64,000 nucleotides of DNA from Syntrophorhabdus sp. PtaB.Bin047. Lineage in GTDB: Bacteria; Desulfobacterota; Syntrophorhabdia; Syntrophorhabdales; Syntrophorhabdaceae. The stretch covers positions 1 to 64,000 of the forward strand of contig MVQP01000005.1 of the NCBI GenBank assembly GCA_002067235.1, written 5' to 3'. The translations under genes were made by a program, and so were the position numbers. The notes beneath the pieces were generated by a model. It was not told where the DNA came from and ran no database searches. It saw nothing but the letters and a program-made list of their open reading frames with translations. Shown here one piece after another: positions 1 through 8,881 of the stretch (position 1 is its first letter; every line of letters begins with the position of its first letter).

Positions 1-963
1 TTTCTCGGGTGCCTCTCCCAGGATATTGTACACCTGGTTGAGGGTGATCGCACCCTCCGTCGCATAGTCTATACCTTTTATATCATAAGACGGCGGCTTA
101 TGATAGGCATTTGACATGTTCTTCATCTCTATGGGGACGCCGAGATTACGGGCGACGATCTCGGCGGTGGAGGACCCGCAGACGATCCTCGCTCCCTTCA
201 TGTCCGCGAATTCCCTGACCACCCGGGCATCGTCCATTTTCCGGGCCGGCGGCCCCGTCAGGATGTTGAGGACCTGTGCCTCCCGGCAGAGCAGGAGGCT
301 GCATGTGGTGTCATCCCCGTACGTTGCCCCCGAGATGTCCCTCACGTTGGCAACGATCCTGCCGGGGATGTCCTTCATCCGCGTGCCCTGCGCAAGCAGG
401 CCATTGATGAAGTCGCACGCCCCCTGGATGCCCCAGCCCATTCGGTACTGCTGGCCGAGGCCCGCCTGGCTGACCCCGTCGCTCACCATGACTATGCCGT
501 CGCCGTACTCCAGCATACAGTTGACCTCGCCCACCATCTCGAGACCCATGGGAAAGACACGCTGCTTCGGCAGGTACGCCGCCAGGCGGTTGTTGATGAG
601 GATGGGAGAGGGGATCTCGTAGGACACGACCGTCGCGTGCCCGCTGACGAGGACGCGGCAGGCGGAAAAGGCGGAGAAGGGGATGTCCATGGTCCGTGCC
701 GCGTGCATGGTGTCGACGACCTTATGGCACGCCTCGCGAAGGGTGAAACCGACGCGAATGAGCTCCATGAGACGGGAGGCGCACATAACGGCGGCGACCC
801 GCGCCTTGATGCCCGTGCCGATCCCGTCGGCCACGATCACGGTTGTCGCCTCGGCCGTACGTTCGGTTACTATGTAATCTCCGCATATGCCGCCCGGCTT
901 CTTGGCCGCCTGGGCGTTCGCCGCTTCGATGTATTTTCTCGGTTCATCGGGTATTGCTTTCAT
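1..963 (-). CDS. SpoIIE-type PP2C serine/threonine phosphatase (3' end outside window)
   Basis: About 321 residues are visible and no stop is reached, so the gene runs off the left edge. The ATG at 963-961 overlaps the end of the upstream sensor hydrogenase gene by 20 bp, indicating translational coupling. The sequence carries PPM-type metal-site motifs: ADGIGTG near residues 45-51 and VSDGVSQAG further on, followed by a GDDTTCSLLL-type segment. The family dephosphorylates Ser/Thr sites, classically anti-anti-sigma factors. Its place directly after a PAS-containing hydrogenase suggests it is the output of a hydrogen- or redox-sensing relay; that role is inference. Family assignment is firm, substrate unknown. 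Confidence 0.85.
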   Translation of the reverse strand, partial: MKAIPDEPRKYIEAANAQAAKKPGGICGDYIVTERTAEATTVIVADGIGTGIKARVAAVMCASRLMELIRVGFTLREACHKVVDTMHAARTMDIPFSAFSACRVLVSGHATVVSYEIPSPILINNRLAAYLPKQRVFPMGLEMVGEVNCMLEYGDGIVMVSDGVSQAGLGQQYRMGWGIQGACDFINGLLAQGTRMKDIPGRIVANVRDISGATYGDDTTCSLLLCREAQVLNILTGPPARKMDDARVVREFADMKGARIVCGSSTAEIVARNLGVPIEMKNMSNAYHKPPSYDIKGIDYATEGAITLNQVYNILGEAPEK

Positions 964-2680
964 CGCTTTCGCTGAGACTCATCAGTTTTCTCACCAGTTC
1001 CTCACCGCGGGCGGTGCTCTCGCCCAGGAACTGGGCAATGTTCTGGGCCATCTTTATCTGGTGCTCAAGGAGCTCGTTCGCCTGTTCCACCGTCTGTGAA
1101 CGGATCTCCCTGAGCTTCTTCTCGTGTTCCTGCTGACTCGTTATGTTGATGAAGATGCCGACGATCTGCTTCTCCTCCTTGAGCATGTACAGGAGTTCCC
1201 GGCACAGAAGATTGTAGGGGCGGTGCAGGACGGTGATGTCAAGGTTCTCCGTGACGCCGGATATGAGCTTTTCGAAGGGGGCGGGGTCCATGAGATAGGA
1301 TATGTGCCGTCCCAGGATGACGTCGCTGCAGGAAAAGAACTTCTTGAACGCCGGGTTCATGCCGAGTATGTTCAACTCATCGTCGAGGAGGAGGACGCCG
1401 TTGGGCGTGGTGCTGAAGATCTGGTCCGTGCGCCTCTCCGCTAGACGCCTCATGTAGGGGATGCACATCTCGGGCTCCGCCATGCCAAGAGCCACGGCAA
1501 TGGCCTTCTCGCGGCAGCTGTCATAGCCGCATGCGCCGCAGTTGAGCTGTTGCTCCGGGTCCTGTTTGCCCGTCTGGGCGAGGATCTTCAGGATCTGCTC
1601 CTCGGTGACGCTTCCCGGGGAACTGCCGCTGTCGGCACCGACGAATGTCGCTGTGAACAGTCTGCCATCCGCCGGTTCGGGCGTGACGGAGGCTGCCCGG
1701 GTCTCCTCATTGTACTCGATAATGTCTCTCCTGCGGTCGAAAAGGTTCTTGCCGGGGTCCACGCCGGGGCCGTTGATGCAGCCCTGGCTGCAGAAGAGGG
1801 GTTCGATGATCGCCTGCTCCGGGTTTTCCTCGATACCCGTCAGGAGCTCCCGCACACCCTGTATGCTGTCGACGCGCAGGAGCTTGAGGTTGAGCCCGTC
1901 GTCGTCGAGGCCCGCCGTTTTGATGAGGCCGCCGGGAAGAGGGTAGAGCTGCGCCTGGTGGACGGGTTTCTCGTCGAAGTTGCTCTCCTCGCACATGGAC
2001 AGGTCGATGCCCTTTTGCAGGAGCCACGCATTGAGTTCCTTGAAGGTGAGGACGCAATCCACCAGGCCCGCAACATCCGGCCGCGTGAGCTCCGATTTCT
2101 TCGCCACGCAGGGGCCTATGAAGATCACCTTTGTTTCCTTGCCGAGCTTTTCCTTGAGGAGCCGCGCGTGGGCCGCCATGGGGGACAGAAGGGGCAGGAG
2201 ATTGCCCACGAGCTGGGGCCGGTATTTCTCGATATAGTTGATAAGGGCGGGGCACGCCGTCGCGATGTGGGGCCCCGCCGGGTTTTCTTCGGCTATGCGC
2301 CGGGATTCAAGAGATATCTGGTATGCCCCGTGGGATGTCTGCCCCACGTAGCGGATGCCGAGGGCCCTCAGGGCCGAGGGGAGCCGCGAGCGCTGCCACC
2401 GGTTGAACACGGCGGCGAAGGAAGGGGCGATGCTGGCGGCGACGAAGTGTCCATCGTCGATAAGACGCCGCGCCACGTCGATATCGTTGCGGAATGTCTT
2501 TGCCTGCTGCGGACATTCCCGGATGCAGGTGCCGCAGGCGATACAGCGCTTTTCATCCACGTACGCCTGGCCGTTCTGCATGCGGATTGCCTTGACGGGA
2601 CAGGCCCTCAAGCACCGGTAACAGTCCCGGCAGCGGGCGGTCAGCGTGAAGACGATCTGCGGTCTTGGTGTTTCAAGCAT
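944..2680 (-). CDS. Sensor-type [FeFe] hydrogenase with PAS domain (HydS-like)
   Basis: A 578-residue protein. Two [4Fe-4S] ferredoxin motifs lie at C17/20/23/27 and C46/49/52/56. A divergent H-cluster domain follows, with ATACPA (C143), GPCVAKKSE (C191) and FCSQGC (C297, C301) in place of the canonical TSCCPxW, MPCxxKxxE and MACPGGC. A four-Cys FeS domain (C381, C384, C389, C406), a PAS domain (about 415-520) and a helical tail complete it. This architecture matches the group C sensory hydrogenases known from Thermotoga and Ruminococcus. It overlaps the hydA stop by 8 bp and a SpoIIE-type phosphatase follows, so it probably reports H2 or redox state rather than producing H2. Confidence 0.85.
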   Translation of the reverse strand: MLETPRPQIVFTLTARCRDCYRCLRACPVKAIRMQNGQAYVDEKRCIACGTCIRECPQQAKTFRNDIDVARRLIDDGHFVAASIAPSFAAVFNRWQRSRLPSALRALGIRYVGQTSHGAYQISLESRRIAEENPAGPHIATACPALINYIEKYRPQLVGNLLPLLSPMAAHARLLKEKLGKETKVIFIGPCVAKKSELTRPDVAGLVDCVLTFKELNAWLLQKGIDLSMCEESNFDEKPVHQAQLYPLPGGLIKTAGLDDDGLNLKLLRVDSIQGVRELLTGIEENPEQAIIEPLFCSQGCINGPGVDPGKNLFDRRRDIIEYNEETRAASVTPEPADGRLFTATFVGADSGSSPGSVTEEQILKILAQTGKQDPEQQLNCGACGYDSCREKAIAVALGMAEPEMCIPYMRRLAERRTDQIFSTTPNGVLLLDDELNILGMNPAFKKFFSCSDVILGRHISYLMDPAPFEKLISGVTENLDITVLHRPYNLLCRELLYMLKEEKQIVGIFINITSQQEHEKKLREIRSQTVEQANELLEHQIKMAQNIAQFLGESTARGEELVRKLMSLSESDESNTR

Positions 2681-4697
2681 TCTGCTTTACCTCTTCGGCG
2701 AGGTCGACCCCCTCGCGCTTTATGGCCTCGATGGCCTTCTCTATGGTGCAGCCGTCGATGATCCTGCTCCCTACTTTAATTGTCGGCCCTTTGTCGCATT
2801 TCTCAAAGCAAAATGATGCCTTTACGTTGACCCTCGCTCCGAGCCCCCTGGAGCGTATGTGCTCCAGGATGTCGCGCAGCAGCTTCTGGGAGCCCTTGAG
2901 GAAGCAGCTCGTGCCGAAGCAAACGTTGACGTCGACGCTCTTCTCTCCGCCGGAGCTTATGTCGACGTCCTCGTCGAATATACGCTTGCGGGTGCGGTAG
3001 CCGGTGTGGAGAAGCTCGTGTGCCTTGTGGCTTCCCACGTCGCCGAGCACCTTTTCGTACAGTTCGGTGATGTAGGGGTTGTCCTGTGACTTGTGGAGCT
3101 CGAGCATGCGGTCGTTCTCGTAGAGGCCCTTCGTCCTCTTCTGCTTGACGCCGGAGTCGGTGAAGACCGGCTGGCCCGCTCCGCCGATGCAGCCTCCGGG
3201 GCATGCCATGACCTCGACGAGGTCGTAATGCTCCTCGCCGTTGCGTATCTTCTCGAGGACCCGCCTTGCGTTGCCGAGGCCGCTCACCACCGCGAAGGAG
3301 AACTCCTTGCCGGCGATGGAGAGCTTTGCCTCGCGAATGCCCTCCTCACCCCGGACGGACGTGAACTCGTAGCTGTCGAGTTTCTGCCCCGTCAGCTTCT
3401 CGCTGACGTAACGCAGGGCCGCCTCGCTGACGCCGCCGGAATTGCCGAATATGACGCCGGCGCCGGTCTTGAAGCCGAAGGGCAGGTGGAAGGATTCCGG
3501 TCCAAGCTCGGTAAAGTGAAGGCCTGCCTCCTCGATCATCCTCCCCAGTTCCTGTGTGGTGAGGACATGGTCCACGTCCCGCACGCCGTCACTTTCGAAT
3601 TCCGGTCTCTTCGCCTCGAACTTCTTGGCGGTGCAGGGCATGATGGACACGACGACGATGTCCTTGCGCGCAACCTCGAGCTCGCTGGAAAGCATCTCTT
3701 TCGCCAGGGCGCCGAACATCTGCTGGGGCGAGCGGCAGCTGGAGAGGTGGTTGACGAACTCAGGGTAGTATTGCTCGACAAACTTGACCCATGCGGGGCA
3801 GCATGAGGTGAACTGCGGGATCCTGTCGCCGGCGGTCACGCGCTTTATGAACTCGTTGCTCTCCTCCAGCACCGTGAGGTCTGCGGTGAAGGACGTGTCA
3901 TATATCTTGTCGAAGCCGATGGCCCGGAGCGCTGCCGCGATCTGTCCCGTCGTCGTGGTGCCCGGGGGCAGGCCGAACATCTCGCCGATGGCCACCCGCA
4001 CGGCGGGTGCCACCTGAGCGACAACGACCTTCGCGGGGTCATGAATGGCCTGCCAGACCTCGTCCACTTCGGAGCGGGGGGTCAGGGCGCCGGTGGGGCA
4101 GATCCGGGCGCACTGGCCGCAGTTCACGCATTCCACCTGGTCGAGGGCCTTTCCGAAGGAGGGTATGACGACCGTCTGTGCTCCCCGGTATGCGAAGTCA
4201 ATGGCGCCGACACCCTGCACCTCGGAGCATATGCGCACGCAGTCGCCGCAAAGGACACATTTGTTGGGGTCTCTGATGATGGACGGGGAGGATTCATCGA
4301 GGGGCATTTCCTTCAGTTGGTTCTTGAAACGCACCTTGGTGATGCCGAGGCGCTTCGCGAGCGCTTGGAGCTGGCAGGTGGTGCTCTTCTGGCAGGTGGG
4401 ACAGTTCTGGCTGTGGTTGGCAAGGAGAAGCTCCACAATGATCCTGCGCATCTTCCGGATCTCCTCCGTGTTGGTGCTGACCTTCATCTCGGCGGTGGGC
4501 GGGGTGGAACAGGCCGGAACGAGGCCCATGCCCTCAACCTGCACCATGCAGAGCCTGCAGGCGCCGTAAATGCTCAACTCCGAATGGTAGCAGAACGTGG
4601 GCAGGTCGATCCTCGCCTTCCTGACAAGTTCCAGGAGGTTCTGCTCGTTCTCGATGGGTATCTCTTTATTATCGATGTAGACAACGGTGCCGTTCAT
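2673..4697 (-). CDS. hydA: Catalytic subunit of a bifurcating-type [FeFe] hydrogenase
   Basis: A 674-residue group A hydrogenase. In order: N-terminal [2Fe-2S] domain (C36, C47, C50, C63), His/Cys [4Fe-4S] site (H95, C99, C102, C108), two [4Fe-4S] clusters (C147-C157 and C190-C200), then the H-cluster motifs TSCCPAW (297-303), MPCTAKKFE (353-361) and MACPGGC (497-503). A C-terminal thioredoxin-like [2Fe-2S] domain has C593, C598, C630 and C634. This long form resembles Thermotoga maritima HydA, part of the NADH/ferredoxin-dependent HydABC complex. An AAAGGAGA ribosome site precedes ATG 4697; hydB ends 3 bp upstream. It probably couples H2 turnover to NAD(H) and ferredoxin; bifurcation itself is inferred from homology. 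Confidence 0.95.
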   Translation of the reverse strand: MNGTVVYIDNKEIPIENEQNLLELVRKARIDLPTFCYHSELSIYGACRLCMVQVEGMGLVPACSTPPTAEMKVSTNTEEIRKMRRIIVELLLANHSQNCPTCQKSTTCQLQALAKRLGITKVRFKNQLKEMPLDESSPSIIRDPNKCVLCGDCVRICSEVQGVGAIDFAYRGAQTVVIPSFGKALDQVECVNCGQCARICPTGALTPRSEVDEVWQAIHDPAKVVVAQVAPAVRVAIGEMFGLPPGTTTTGQIAAALRAIGFDKIYDTSFTADLTVLEESNEFIKRVTAGDRIPQFTSCCPAWVKFVEQYYPEFVNHLSSCRSPQQMFGALAKEMLSSELEVARKDIVVVSIMPCTAKKFEAKRPEFESDGVRDVDHVLTTQELGRMIEEAGLHFTELGPESFHLPFGFKTGAGVIFGNSGGVSEAALRYVSEKLTGQKLDSYEFTSVRGEEGIREAKLSIAGKEFSFAVVSGLGNARRVLEKIRNGEEHYDLVEVMACPGGCIGGAGQPVFTDSGVKQKRTKGLYENDRMLELHKSQDNPYITELYEKVLGDVGSHKAHELLHTGYRTRKRIFDEDVDISSGGEKSVDVNVCFGTSCFLKGSQKLLRDILEHIRSRGLGARVNVKASFCFEKCDKGPTIKVGSRIIDGCTIEKAIEAIKREGVDLAEEVKQNA

Positions 4698-4700
4698 TGC

Positions 4701-6593
4701 TCAGTCTCCTTTGATCGCCTTGAATTTGCAGGCTTCCACGCAGATATTGCATTTTCTGCATATGTTCTGGTCGATGCTGTGCGGCTTCCCTTTCTCTCCC
4801 GATATGGCGCCGACGGGGCATTTGCTCGCGCAGAGCGTGCAGCCCTTGCACAGCTCGGGGTCTATGGTGAGTCTCACGAGGGCCTTGCATTTTCCCGTGG
4901 GGCAGCGCTTGTCGCGCACGTGCGCGACGTACTCGTCACGGAAGTGCTTCATCGTGGAGAGGACCGGGTTGGGGGCAGTCTTGCCGAGCCCGCAGAGCGA
5001 GCCTTTCTGAACGGCCGCCGCCAGGTCCTCGAGGAGGTCGAGGGTCTCCATCGTGGCCCGTCCTTCGATGATGTCGTCGAGGAGGGCAAGCATCTGCTTT
5101 GTCCCTTCGCGGCAGAGAACGCACTTGCCGCAGGACTCGTGCTGCGTGAACTGCATGAAGAAGCGCGCCACGCTGACCATGCATGTGTTCTTGTTCATGA
5201 CGACAAGGCCGCCGGAGCCGACCATGGCGCCGACGCTCTTGAGGGAATCGAAATCGATGGGAAGGTCGAGTTGGTCGCGTGTGAGACAGCCTCCCGAGGG
5301 ACCGCCTATCTGGACGGCCTTGAAGCCGTCGCTCACGGCCTTTCCCGTATCGGAGGTCATTCCTCCGGCGACACCGTAGATGATCTCCCTGAGCGTCGCG
5401 CCGAAAGGCATCTCTATGAGGCCCGAGTTCGCCACGTGGCCGGTAAGGGCAAAGGTCTTCGTGCCCGGGGATTCCTTCGTGCCCATCCTGCGGTATCCTT
5501 CGGGGCCGGCGGCGAGTACCAGGGGCACCTGAGACAGGGTCTCCACGTTGTTGATGACCGTCGGCTTACCCCAGAGGCCGCTCACGGAAGGGAAGGGCGG
5601 TTTGGGGGAGGGCATGCCTCTTTTCCCCTCGATGGACGCGATGAGGGCCGTTTCCTCTCCACAGACGAAGGCACCGGCACCCTCCATTATGTTGAGGTTG
5701 AAGGCCCGCTCCGTGCCGAAGAGGTTCTTGCCGAGGAGGCCGACGCGGTAGGCGTCGTCGATGGCCTTGCGCAGGCGCTTGACGGCGAGCGGGTATTCGG
5801 CGCGCACGTAGATGTAGCCTTCGTCGGCCTCGATGGCGCGCGCGGCAATGATCATGCCCTCGATGACGCTATGGGGATTGCCCTCCATGATGCCCATGTC
5901 CATGAAGGCCCCGGGGTCTCCCTCATCACCGTTGCAGATGACGTATTTCTTCGCATTCGTTTCACGCCGGGCGACGTCCCACTTCCGTCCCGTGGGGAAG
6001 CCTCCGCCCCCCCGTCCGCGCAGGCCAGCGGCGAAGACGAGCTGACAGATCTCCTCGGGACTCATCTCCAGGTAGGCCCGTATGGCCTGCCTGTATCCGC
6101 CGGACGCGATGTACTCGTTTATGTCCTCGGGGTCGATGGCCCCGCAGTTGGAAAGCACGAAGCGGTGCTGTTTCCGGTAGAAGGGGATCTCGTCCTTGGT
6201 GCGGCACATTCTTTGCGAATCGGGCTCGACGTAGAGAAGCCTCTCCACGACATTGCCCTTCCGTATCGTCGTTTCCACTATTTCGGCGACATCGCCGGGT
6301 TTGACCTTCGTGTAGAATATGTTCTCCGGCAGGATGGTGACAAGAGGCCCTATCTGGCAGAACCCCTGGCAGCCGGTGCGCGACACGAATTCGCCCTCTT
6401 CCTCTTTCTTGAGCTCGACGATGGCGTTGAACCCGCTTTCCTTCAGCGCCTTCACGAACGCCTCGTACACCTTGAGGGACCCGTTCACCAGGCATCCCGT
6501 TCCCGCGCAGACGAGGACGCGGTGCCGGGCGGCCGCGGTGCGAACGTGAAAATCCTTGGTTATCTTGTTAAGCCCCGTGAGCATCAGATTCAT
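4701..6593 (-). CDS. hydB: NuoF-like diaphorase subunit of the hydrogenase
   Basis: A 630-residue protein. The N-terminal thioredoxin-like [2Fe-2S] domain has C29, C34 and a GCQGFCQIGP segment. The FMN/NAD(H)-binding NuoF core carries GRGGGGFP at 193-200. The SLBB region follows, then the HESCGKCVLC cluster motif near residue 485, and two C-terminal [4Fe-4S] motifs (CKGCTLCASKCP and CRKCNICVEACKF) in the last 70 residues. This is the full domain set of HydB from electron-bifurcating HydABC enzymes, where the flavin site splits electrons between NAD+ and ferredoxin. GGAGG lies 7 nt before the ATG. The start overlaps the end of hydC by 26 bp. Confidence 0.95.
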   Translation of the reverse strand: MNLMLTGLNKITKDFHVRTAAARHRVLVCAGTGCLVNGSLKVYEAFVKALKESGFNAIVELKKEEEGEFVSRTGCQGFCQIGPLVTILPENIFYTKVKPGDVAEIVETTIRKGNVVERLLYVEPDSQRMCRTKDEIPFYRKQHRFVLSNCGAIDPEDINEYIASGGYRQAIRAYLEMSPEEICQLVFAAGLRGRGGGGFPTGRKWDVARRETNAKKYVICNGDEGDPGAFMDMGIMEGNPHSVIEGMIIAARAIEADEGYIYVRAEYPLAVKRLRKAIDDAYRVGLLGKNLFGTERAFNLNIMEGAGAFVCGEETALIASIEGKRGMPSPKPPFPSVSGLWGKPTVINNVETLSQVPLVLAAGPEGYRRMGTKESPGTKTFALTGHVANSGLIEMPFGATLREIIYGVAGGMTSDTGKAVSDGFKAVQIGGPSGGCLTRDQLDLPIDFDSLKSVGAMVGSGGLVVMNKNTCMVSVARFFMQFTQHESCGKCVLCREGTKQMLALLDDIIEGRATMETLDLLEDLAAAVQKGSLCGLGKTAPNPVLSTMKHFRDEYVAHVRDKRCPTGKCKALVRLTIDPELCKGCTLCASKCPVGAISGEKGKPHSIDQNICRKCNICVEACKFKAIKGD

Positions 6594-7074
6594 TTTGCGC
6601 CTCCTTGAGTACGATCTCGTCGATTATGTCCGACACCCGCTGCGGTGTAAGCTGGCCGAAGACCTCGTCGTTGACGACCATGGCCGGCGAAAGGCCGCAG
6701 GCACCGAGGCAGTTGACGGTCTCCACGGTGAAGAGCATGTCCGACGTGGAATCCTGTCCCTCGGTGAGACCGAGCTTCTTCACGATGGCGCCATAGATGC
6801 CCATTGAGCCCTTGACGTGACACGCCGTCCCGTTACAGACCCGTATGAGGTACTTGCCCTTGGGTTTCAGGGTGAAGAGCGAATAAAAGGTCGCCACCCC
6901 GAATACCCTTGCGGGAGATATCCCAAGGGATGTTGCCACGAAGGTCAGTATCTCTTCCGGCAGGTAGCGATATTCCGCCTGTACTGCCTGGAGAATGGGT
7001 ATGAGCCTCGCGGCGTTTCGCTGGTTGTTGTCGATGATCTCGCAAACCCGTTCGAATTTTCGCATTGTCTCCAT
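6568..7074 (-). CDS. hydC: NuoE-like [2Fe-2S] subunit of the hydrogenase
   Basis: A 168-residue NuoE-family protein, a normal length for HydC. Four ligand cysteines are present: C80 and C85 in VCNGTACHVKG, C122 and C126 in NCLGACG. The helical N-terminal half contains the typical VFGVATFYSLF stretch. In HydABC enzymes this subunit transfers electrons next to the flavin subunit. It lies 15 bp after rex and overlaps hydB. ATG 7074 was kept as start, but an ATG 9 nt downstream (7065) with GGAG just before it is also possible. Confidence 0.93.
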   Translation of the reverse strand: METMRKFERVCEIIDNNQRNAARLIPILQAVQAEYRYLPEEILTFVATSLGISPARVFGVATFYSLFTLKPKGKYLIRVCNGTACHVKGSMGIYGAIVKKLGLTEGQDSTSDMLFTVETVNCLGACGLSPAMVVNDEVFGQLTPQRVSDIIDEIVLKEAQNESDAHGA

Positions 7075-7089
7075 TATTCCATCCCATCC

Positions 7090-7782
7090 TTACGATTGGT
7101 TTTGTCTTGCCAGTGTCAGTTTCTTTGCCAGGACCACGAGGGACGAGGCGAGGTTCTCGTGCTGGACGATTATGCCGTGAGGAACGTTCACCTTCACCGG
7201 CGAAAAGTTCCAGATCGCCTGTATGCCGGCGCGGACCATTTCATCCGTCAGTTCTTGGGCGGGGGGTGCCGGAACGGTAAGGATCCCGATCTTGATGCCC
7301 ATGCGTTTCACCATGTCGTGGAGCTTCCCCAGGTGAAAGACCTTGACCCCGTGGATCGTCTTTCCTATCTTGTCCTTGTCGATATCGAAGGCGGCTATGA
7401 TGTTGAGACCGTATTCCTTGAACCTCTCGAACCCGAGGAGCGCCGTCCCGAGATGACCGACACCGATGAGGTAGGCGTCCTTCGTGTTGTTCCAGCCGAG
7501 AAAGGTCTCTATGATGGAAATGAGCTCGTCGATGCTGTAGCCGAGCTTCGGTTTTCCGACGGCCTCGGCGATCCCCAGGTCCTTGCGGACCTGGATGGGG
7601 AGTATGCTGAGGTCGTTGCCGATCTGCGTGCAGGAGATGAAATCCCCCCTGTGTTCGTCGCGCACTTTCTTGAGGTATTGATAATAGAGAGGGAGCCTCC
7701 TCAGTGTTGGTTCGGGGATGGGTTTAGTCGGAAGATCGTTTCTGTCCTCCACGTTCGCCATGCTTACCTCCATCTCGTTCAT
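7090..7782 (-). CDS. rex: Redox-sensing transcriptional repressor Rex
   Basis: A Rex family protein of up to 230 residues. The N-terminal winged helix contains IPEPTLRRLPLYYQYL and ISCTQIGNDL, and the Rossmann domain contains the NADH loop GVGHLGTALLGF. Rex senses the NADH/NAD+ ratio and typically represses fermentation and hydrogenase genes. It is the first gene of the rex-hydC-hydB-hydA operon, so autoregulation together with the hydrogenase is likely. ATG 7782 is the longest start, but ATG 7761 is preceded by GGAGG at 5 nt spacing and may be the true one (223 residues). The promoter region carries a five-copy 14-bp palindromic repeat that does not look like the usual Rex operator. Confidence 0.95.
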   Translation of the reverse strand: MNEMEVSMANVEDRNDLPTKPIPEPTLRRLPLYYQYLKKVRDEHRGDFISCTQIGNDLSILPIQVRKDLGIAEAVGKPKLGYSIDELISIIETFLGWNNTKDAYLIGVGHLGTALLGFERFKEYGLNIIAAFDIDKDKIGKTIHGVKVFHLGKLHDMVKRMGIKIGILTVPAPPAQELTDEMVRAGIQAIWNFSPVKVNVPHGIIVQHENLASSLVVLAKKLTLARQNQS

Positions 7783-7848
7783 TCGATAATTTCCTATCTA
7801 TAAAATCTTATCTATAAGAGCTTATCGATAAAAATATATCGAATAGTC
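7779..7848. repeat. Five-copy 14-bp palindromic repeat array in the rex promoter
   Basis: Units start at 7779, 7793, 7807, 7821 and 7835, exactly 14 bp apart. They share a TATCGATA/TATCTATA core. The fourth is the perfect palindrome TTATCGATAA (7822-7831) and the third is CTTATCTATAAG (7807-7818). The array covers the predicted -10 element, the transcription start and the first start codon of rex, as expected for a repressor-binding array. The cognate regulator is not identifiable from sequence alone. Confidence 0.7.
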
Positions 7849-7861
7849 CCCCGTGAGTCAA
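7833..7861 (-). promoter_or_regulatory. Predicted sigma-70 promoter of the rex-hydCBA operon
   Basis: On the minus strand, a -35 TTGACT (7861-7856) and a -10 TATATT (7838-7833) are separated by 17 bp. Transcription would start near 7826, leaving a short leader that is almost entirely the 14-bp repeat array. Confidence 0.6.
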
Positions 7862-8386
7862 TATTTTTTTGAAACCGTTTTAAGTTTTAAGTGGTTAAGT
7901 GTTAAGTTGAGGCGAAAGACAAGAACTCTTTTCATCTGGAACCTGAAACCCGGAACCGCCTCCAAAAGGGTTGCCCCCGGGAGGCGCCGGGGGCATTTAA
8001 AAACGCATAAGGGGGGGGTGATGGTATCGTGAAGATGACTCTTCAGAGCCTCAATTGCGATTTAGTTTGTGAGTCGGGGACATGGCCTCGGGTACACCAG
8101 TTGAGGTCCTTGCCGACAGCGGTAGTTTCGTCTGCCGGTAGGGGAGGGACGAGGTAGAGGTGGTATGGGGAGCTCGATCGTGTGCGCAGAGAGGGCTTAG
8201 AGGTGATCCAGATAGTTATGGAGGCGAACATGAGGGTCAACATGAGCATGAGGTTATTCAGTATCAGGTCGGACATTCTTCACGTCCCCCGACTCACGTT
8301 ATGGGAAGGAAAGGTGAGGGATTTCCGGTGCCTCACATTTCCCGCCCCTGATAGGTTGCAAATAATGGTTAATGATGCCGCGGATA
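7849..8386. other. Gene-poor intergenic stretch
   Basis: I see no well-supported gene here. A 77-codon minus-strand reading frame (8276-8043) begins with a hydrophobic stretch but lacks a good ribosome site and any recognisable family. A hairpin GCCCCCGG/CCGGGGGC spans 7973-7994. Near-perfect 13-14 bp inverted repeats (GTGAGTCGGGGAC at 8069-8081, complement at 8284-8297) bracket about 200 bp. Another imperfect hairpin (about 8310-8340) lies just downstream of the 8387-8728 gene and may act as its terminator. Confidence 0.4.
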
Positions 8387-8728
8387 TCATCGCGTCACCT
8401 GCCGGTTCGGGTCGCTGCCGTTGTTCCCCTTTCTGAGCCACACGGTGTGATCGAGGATGCCGTATTTCTTCAGCGTCTCGGCAGCCATCAATCCTATTTC
8501 GCTCTCCCCGTGGATATTCTGCACGGTGTCCCAGAGTATATGCAGACTCACGTCTCCGGGGACGGCCGAATGGGTATAGATCCGTGCTTCGTTGAGACCG
8601 GGCGTTGCACCGATGTTGTGGACCAGGTCTCTCAACCACTTGACCACAAGCGGCTCGACATCGGGTTGCGTTCTTAATCGTATGATCTCTATCCATTCCA
8701 TCATTCTTTCTTGCTGATTCTTAAGCAT
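8387..8728 (-). CDS. Conserved-looking small protein of unknown function
   Basis: Up to 113 residues; the more natural start is the ATG at 8701 (MEWIEIIRLRTQ), giving 104 residues with AAGAAAGA upstream. The protein is soluble, mixed alpha/beta, with segments such as ARIYTHSAVPGDVSLHILW that resemble small dimeric ferredoxin-like-fold proteins (antibiotic-biosynthesis-monooxygenase type). I cannot assign a family with certainty. It is divergent from the sigma-54 activator gene, with about 150 bp between them. No signal peptide or membrane segment is visible. Confidence 0.6.
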   Translation of the reverse strand: MLKNQQERMMEWIEIIRLRTQPDVEPLVVKWLRDLVHNIGATPGLNEARIYTHSAVPGDVSLHILWDTVQNIHGESEIGLMAAETLKKYGILDHTVWLRKGNNGSDPNRQVTR

Positions 8729-8839
8729 TCTTTGTGCCAGAACTTATTTCTCCATAAATCCAGCATGTTACATTGTCATGGTCAGATTACTGTGAAATAT
8801 GACGGAAAGTTGCTGGCATATTTGTCAGTTCTGGTCTAT

Positions 8840-8857
8840 ACTATCGCATACGATAGT
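8840..8857. promoter_or_regulatory. Perfect inverted repeat upstream of the sigma-54 activator gene
   Basis: ACTATCG-CATA-CGATAGT is a perfect 7-4-7 inverted repeat 25 bp before the start codon at 8882. It overlaps a possible -10 (TATACT, 8837-8842). It shares the TATCG/CGATA half-sites of the rex promoter array, so the same regulator may bind. Confidence 0.5.
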
Positions 8858-8881
8858 AGCGTAAAGGAGAGGGAAAGCCTT

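Noticed and set aside
4041-6608. An 855-codon open frame on the plus strand opposite hydB and hydA
   Set aside because: It is the mirror frame of high-GC hydrogenase genes, has no recognisable domain and covers well-supported coding sequence on the other strand.
7783-7900. A classical Rex operator (TTGTGA- or TTGTTA-type palindrome) upstream of rex
   Set aside because: I found no match; the visible repeats have a TATCGATA core.
8043-8276. A 77-codon minus-strand frame as a membrane peptide gene
   Set aside because: No ribosome site, no family and a composition like the surrounding non-coding DNA; kept only as part of the gap description.
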